DNA of 45,077 nt from a virus, in IMG/VR virus record IMGVR_UViG_3300035689_000029, positions 1 to 45,077 of that record; one strand, given 5' to 3'. Position 1 is the stretch's first letter. Each line of letters begins with the position of its first letter. Below the pieces are notes generated by a model. It had not been told where the DNA came from and searched no databases. It saw nothing but the letters and a program-made list of their open reading frames with translations. Below are positions 41,732-45,077 of the stretch, in pieces. The position numbers and the translations under genes were made by a program.

Positions 41732-43267
41732 TTAACCATATTCTCGTCTATAGTTTGGAAGCATAAAGGAGTCTTCGGCAGTCTTCTTATAAATGTCATA
41801 TTGATATGCAATGTTCGTGACATTTACAGTAGAACCACCTGTCTGTAAAACAACATTTGCTTTTTTATCTTGATCATCTTTTTTCTGAGAAGCACCGAAA
41901 AGAGATTGCATCAAAGCAAATCCCGGACTCATCATGGCCGCTGCTCCTAATCCTGCACCAAGACCAGAAGCAACACCACCTATAGCAGAACCAATTCCTT
42001 GAAGAGCACCACCGACAACACTGCCCACACCACTACCACTTTCTGGTTTTTGTGATTCAATTGTTGATTGTGCGTCTTCACCAATGTCATCTGTTGCTTC
42101 TTTTCTCTGAAGACCACCAGAGGATTGTTGCATTGCAGAGAATTGTGCAGATGACTGTTTTTGTTTTTCTAGTTCCGCACCCAAGTCTTTTGATTCTTCT
42201 TTTGTTGCTGCTTTGACGGAGGCACCAGAGGAACCAGAGACAGAGGACATCAATCCCTGAACTTTACCCACTTGTTTTTCTACTTCTTCTTTAACGACTT
42301 CTGTGCCTTCTCTCATTGCTGCTTTTGCTGCTTTTAATCCCGTTTTTGCTAAACCACCCAAGCCTTTAGCGATTCCACCTGCGGCTTTCATTCCGGCTTT
42401 TGCTACTTTAGCAACTTTGGCAGCACCAGTAACCACTCCCAAGAAATGTGCTGGAGTTTCAATTTGAATTGCTCCTGTTTCATTAATCGATGGTTTATTT
42501 TGAAGTTGTCCTGATTGAACCATATTAATAAGACTCATTTTATCGTGTCTTGCCAAAAGAACAGAACTCTGTTGATTTAATCCGTCTGTTGCCAAAATTT
42601 TTAATCCAGATTCTTTTTGCTTTGGTTCTTGTTGTTTTAATCTTTGCATCATTTCAACTGGTATTACAGAACCAGTATCTTGGTCAATTATTTCTTTTCC
42701 TGCCTCCCCAACCAAAGCCGCTTCTTTCTTACCGGGTTTATCTGTATTGAGAAACACTATTTTTGGTGGTTCGTTTCCACCAGCAGTAGTTGCATTTGGT
42801 TCTAATTTTGCTTTTATTTGTTCTATGTTTTTTCTGGTTGGGACTAGACTGTTAGAAAAATCAGATTTTACACCAATTTTTCCAGACTTATACGCAGGAA
42901 TTGATAACAAATTATTGTTGAATTTATCCGTTTTTATTTTATTTGTAAGTGTTCCAATTTTGAATACAGATAGTAATTGTTTTTCTTCATTTTTTGGAAG
43001 AAGAACTGAGTAATTTGTTTCAATTTTTGCAAAATTTGGTTTCTTTGGAGAAGTATTAGTGTTTGTTTCCACTAAAACTTGTTTTAATTCTGGGGAATCT
43101 TCCATAGATTCTTCTGGTTTTATTAATTTTGGTAAAACTTCTATGGTTTTTTGATAAATTTTTTCAACAATAGGAGAAACTTTATTTAATTTCAAAAAAG
43201 GCAAAACTTTTTTCTTAAGTTCTTGCGTCAAGAATTTTTTAATTTGAGTTTTTTGTGCCTTTTTCAT
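41732..43267 (-). CDS. Probable tail tape-measure or hub protein
   Basis: 511 aa. The N-terminal half is Lys-rich and helical. Two Gly/Ala-rich hydrophobic stretches (about residues 283-310, GMKAAGGIAKGLGGL, and 425-450, IGSAIGGVASGLGAGLGAA) are typical of tape-measure membrane-active segments. It directly follows the gp26-like gene and its -1 frame extension by 6 nt, the normal place for a tape-measure gene. It is short for a myovirus tape measure, so another hub protein is possible. The end reads LPNYRREYG. Confidence 0.6.
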   Translation of the reverse strand: MKKAQKTQIKKFLTQELKKKVLPFLKLNKVSPIVEKIYQKTIEVLPKLIKPEESMEDSPELKQVLVETNTNTSPKKPNFAKIETNYSVLLPKNEEKQLLSVFKIGTLTNKIKTDKFNNNLLSIPAYKSGKIGVKSDFSNSLVPTRKNIEQIKAKLEPNATTAGGNEPPKIVFLNTDKPGKKEAALVGEAGKEIIDQDTGSVIPVEMMQRLKQQEPKQKESGLKILATDGLNQQSSVLLARHDKMSLINMVQSGQLQNKPSINETGAIQIETPAHFLGVVTGAAKVAKVAKAGMKAAGGIAKGLGGLAKTGLKAAKAAMREGTEVVKEEVEKQVGKVQGLMSSVSGSSGASVKAATKEESKDLGAELEKQKQSSAQFSAMQQSSGGLQRKEATDDIGEDAQSTIESQKPESGSGVGSVVGGALQGIGSAIGGVASGLGAGLGAAAMMSPGFALMQSLFGASQKKDDQDKKANVVLQTGGSTVNVTNIAYQYDIYKKTAEDSFMLPNYRREYG

Positions 43268-43273
43268 TTATGT

Positions 43274-43455
43274 TTACGCTTGTTTTAGTTTTTCGTTCAT
43301 TTCTTCTATGTGTTTTCTCATCATTTCTACAAAAAGTGTTCTCTCCCACGGTATCATTCTTTCAATTTGATCAATTGGTACTTTATGTTCAAAGAATATT
43401 TGAAAATTTATCTTTAGAACTTCTACTAAATTTGCATAACCAAAAATAATTCTAA
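43274..43455 (-). CDS. -1 frame extension of the gp26-like gene (predicted frameshift product)
   Basis: No suitable start codon opens this frame, yet it is open from the slippery site to TAA 43274. It encodes FGYANLVEVLKINFQIFFEH, then IDQIERMIPWERTLFVEMMR and a basic helical end, closely resembling the C-terminal half of frameshifted tail-assembly chaperones (the IPWERxLF pattern). It overlaps the end of the 0-frame gene by about 30 nt. Expression by -1 frameshifting would give a fusion of about 295 residues. Confidence 0.7.
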
Positions 43456-44163
43456 AAAATCGGAAAATCCTCGTATTGTAATGTCTCTTTTTACACCATC
43501 TTTTGTGGTGTATTCTATTTTTTGCTCAATTGTGGGTATTTCTTTCAAAAAGTTTAGCAAATTTTTAAATTGTTTTGCTGTAAGTGTTTCCAAAAACTGT
43601 ATAACTTCTTCATGAGGCACGTCTTTTGTATAATATTGTTCTTCTCCGGACTGAATTTCTTCTATACACAGAGATAAAAGTTCTAAAACACCAGTTTCGT
43701 CTTCTTGGATATTGAATTTATTAAGTTTTAGATACACATCAAGAGTCGGTTGTGCTAAAACTACAGAAATTGAAGAATCTAATGCTATTTTGTTCTTAGG
43801 TTTCTTGTTTGTGACTTTAGTATTTCTTAAATCTACAAATGATTGTACTTTTTCGTTAGTAACTGGACATGTAATATAACATTCCACTACTTCACCAACA
43901 GATTTTTCTCTTATTTTCAAAAATAAGTATTCTAAATCACAAAATGGCAAATTTTTACAGTCGTTGTCTGGTAAACCAGTAACACACGAATTTATAACCT
44001 CTTGTATGGTTGTCATCAAGTTGTCGAATGAAGAAGTTTCTTTTGCTATCAATAGATTCTTCTCTTCCCTGACAACAAATGGTCTATAAGTTACTCTTTT
44101 TTGTGTAATTGGCAAAATTTCAGTATACTTTGGTGTTTTTTCTATTAACAGTTCTTTTAGCAT
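43426..44163 (-). CDS. 26: gp26-like baseplate hub / tail-assembly protein
   Basis: 245 aa. Matches the T4_baseplate (gp26) pattern: TYRPFVVREEKNLLIAKET, VINSCVTGLPDNDCKNLPFC, DLEYLFLKIREKSVGEVVEC. It lies between a tail-tube-like gene and the tape-measure-position gene. The 3' end contains the heptamer T TTT TTA in the zero frame, 9 codons before the stop, and an overlapping -1 frame continues. This suggests the T4-like gp26 is the short form of a G/GT-type tail-assembly chaperone in this phage. Confidence 0.82.
   Translation of the reverse strand: MLKELLIEKTPKYTEILPITQKRVTYRPFVVREEKNLLIAKETSSFDNLMTTIQEVINSCVTGLPDNDCKNLPFCDLEYLFLKIREKSVGEVVECYITCPVTNEKVQSFVDLRNTKVTNKKPKNKIALDSSISVVLAQPTLDVYLKLNKFNIQEDETGVLELLSLCIEEIQSGEEQYYTKDVPHEEVIQFLETLTAKQFKNLLNFLKEIPTIEQKIEYTTKDGVKRDITIRGFSDFLELFLVMQI
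43453..43459 (-). promoter_or_regulatory. Slippery heptamer U UUU UUA (-1 frameshift site)
   Basis: In the zero frame the codons read GAT TTT TTA GAA, giving the canonical X XXY YYZ signal T TTT TTA. No obvious strong downstream hairpin is seen in the AT-rich sequence. Confidence 0.7.
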
Positions 44164-44184
44164 TATAATTTCACTTTCTTATGA

Positions 44185-44192
44185 TATTTATT
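44185..44192 (-). promoter_or_regulatory. Late promoter octamer AATAAATA upstream of the gp26-like gene
   Basis: Minus strand, 21 nt before ATG 44163. The RBS is weak (GAAAGTG). Confidence 0.5.
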
Positions 44193-44200
44193 TTTCAAGT

Positions 44201-44770
44201 TTAAGATTGTCCCGGTAAATATTGATAACTGGTATAGAAAATATTTACGCTAAATCTGACAACTGAATTCATTTCTATTGCATCAAACTTGGCTGGCAAT
44301 ATTTCTAGGGGAATACATTCTTTTAATAATATTGTGTAATTTATTTCGTTGGTTTGTGACAATGCTTCTATTTTTATATCTCTTTTTATGTCATCAAAAT
44401 AACCAACTCTATTGACTAACGTTCCTCCGGTTCCTAAACCAGATAATCCATTTGCATCTATTGTTGCGATAGTTTGCCAGTCTTCGAAGTATTTTCTGCT
44501 ATTCCAGTTTCCTTCGATTGCAAAATCAAACAAATTATTATTGTATTCTATGCCATATATTGCTGGTATTGGTGACATGGCACCGGACAGAAAATCACCA
44601 TATGCTTTAAGTTTCTTAGATGGTATTTGTGCTAAAGGACAAAGAAATACCTGTTGACTTCCATTTGGTGGGATTATAATCACTCTATATCTACTAGAAG
44701 TCTGTACTCCATTGTTTTGTTTTAAATATTCAAATAAACCACCCGGATTTCCGGGAAATAGGGATGACAT
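44201..44770 (-). CDS. Tail-tube-fold protein (gp54/gp48/gp19-like)
   Basis: 189 aa starting MSSLFPGNPGGLFEYLKQNN. RYRVIIIPP, then a middle with FDFAIEGNWNSRKYFEDWQT and the C-terminal strands RFSVNIFYTSYQYLP, give the conserved tube-fold layout (RYxV strand start and final antiparallel strands). Likely a tail tube, tube initiator or baseplate-tube junction protein; the exact T4 counterpart is uncertain. Its start directly follows the stop of the gp4-like gene. Confidence 0.65.
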   Translation of the reverse strand: MSSLFPGNPGGLFEYLKQNNGVQTSSRYRVIIIPPNGSQQVFLCPLAQIPSKKLKAYGDFLSGAMSPIPAIYGIEYNNNLFDFAIEGNWNSRKYFEDWQTIATIDANGLSGLGTGGTLVNRVGYFDDIKRDIKIEALSQTNEINYTILLKECIPLEILPAKFDAIEMNSVVRFSVNIFYTSYQYLPGQS

Positions 44771-45077
44771 TTAATTTTTTCCTCTGAAAAGATTATTTTC
44801 GGTTAAAACCATGAATTTCCATCCGTTTTTTGAGCAAAATTTAGATGCAGAGTCCCACTTAGATTTATTTATCTGATATTGAACCATCTCTGTTAAAAAT
44901 GTTCTATTACTCTTCTCGCCACGCTTTGGTTCTTTTGTCTGTTTATCTGGTTTTATTTCTACAACTATTGTTTCTATTTCATTTTGTTTTTTAACTTCAA
45001 AAAGAAAATCAGGATAATACATGTGAACTTTATTATCTACTGGAGAAACATAAGGAATCTGTAGTTCTTCGCTAGAC
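44771..45077 (-). CDS. 4: gp4-like head-completion nuclease (partial, cut by window edge)
   Basis: The frame runs in from the edge with IPYVSPVDNKVHMYYPDFLF, then TIVVEIKPDKQTKEP and a basic C-terminus. T4 gp4 and related TnsA/PD-(D/E)xK-like proteins have this PxxDxxxHxYxPDF ... VEIKP core. gp4 completes DNA-filled heads before tail joining, trimming DNA ends. The 5' part lies beyond the window. Confidence 0.78.
   Translation of the reverse strand, partial: SSEELQIPYVSPVDNKVHMYYPDFLFEVKKQNEIETIVVEIKPDKQTKEPKRGEKSNRTFLTEMVQYQINKSKWDSASKFCSKNGWKFMVLTENNLFRGKN

Overview
This window looks like part of the genome of a large, lytic, T4-like tailed phage (myovirus). No integrase, insertion sequence or bacterial housekeeping block is visible. 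The T4-type evidence is a gp32-like ssDNA-binding protein, a gp33-like late-transcription factor, a gp26-like baseplate/tail-assembly protein, a tail-tube-fold protein, a gp4-like head-completion nuclease (cut by the right edge), a GroES-like co-chaperonin (role of T4 gp31), and many copies of a TATAAATA-type late-promoter octamer. Two proteins point to a planctomycete (Phycisphaerae-like) host: a secreted subtilase ending in a dockerin-type double repeat, and a protein ending in a VPAPG/PEP-CTERM-like sorting tail. This is an inference; the tmRNA, by contrast, is of the circularly permuted type best known from alphaproteobacteria and cyanobacteria.

Layout. 1-1.2 kb: small plus-strand phage genes. 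1.2-5.2 kb: a tight minus-strand operon (GroES, tRNA-Gln, SpoU methylase, SpeD, tRNA-Glu, VPAPG protein, small unknowns). 5.3-8.65 kb: coiled-coil protein, subtilase-dockerin, two small late genes. 8.65-18.8 kb: a minus-strand island, strikingly GC-rich from about 10 kb, with its own sigma70-like promoters, terminators and a conserved box; it carries a CobT-like VWA protein and a CobS/MoxR-like AAA+ ATPase, a kinase-like protein and a GP88-family protein, and is flanked by G-tract repeats. 18.8-25 kb: late genes, several with a T4-like capsid-targeting N-terminus, plus GMP reductase. 25-37.4 kb: fourteen tRNA genes in all (including the two at 1.8 and 3.5 kb), a permuted tmRNA, a J-domain protein, two large virion-type proteins and a second copy of the tRNA-Gln/SpoU module. 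37.4-45 kb: TraR/DksA-like protein, structural proteins, gp33, gp32, and the tape-measure/gp26/tail-tube/gp4 block.

The features I think most deserve follow-up are: (i) late promoters placed exactly 5 nt before ATG, predicting leaderless late mRNAs; (ii) genes starting 2-3 nt after a tRNA, predicting that tRNA maturation makes near-leaderless mRNAs; (iii) a set of proteins with a T4 internal-protein-like packaging peptide ending in [L/I]-x-E; (iv) a permuted tmRNA with tag ANIKAAPMRMAA and a clear PK1 pseudoknot; (v) a canonical U UUU UUA slippery heptamer in the gp26-like gene leading into an overlapping -1 frame just before the tape-measure-position gene. All assignments are by eye; no database search was run.
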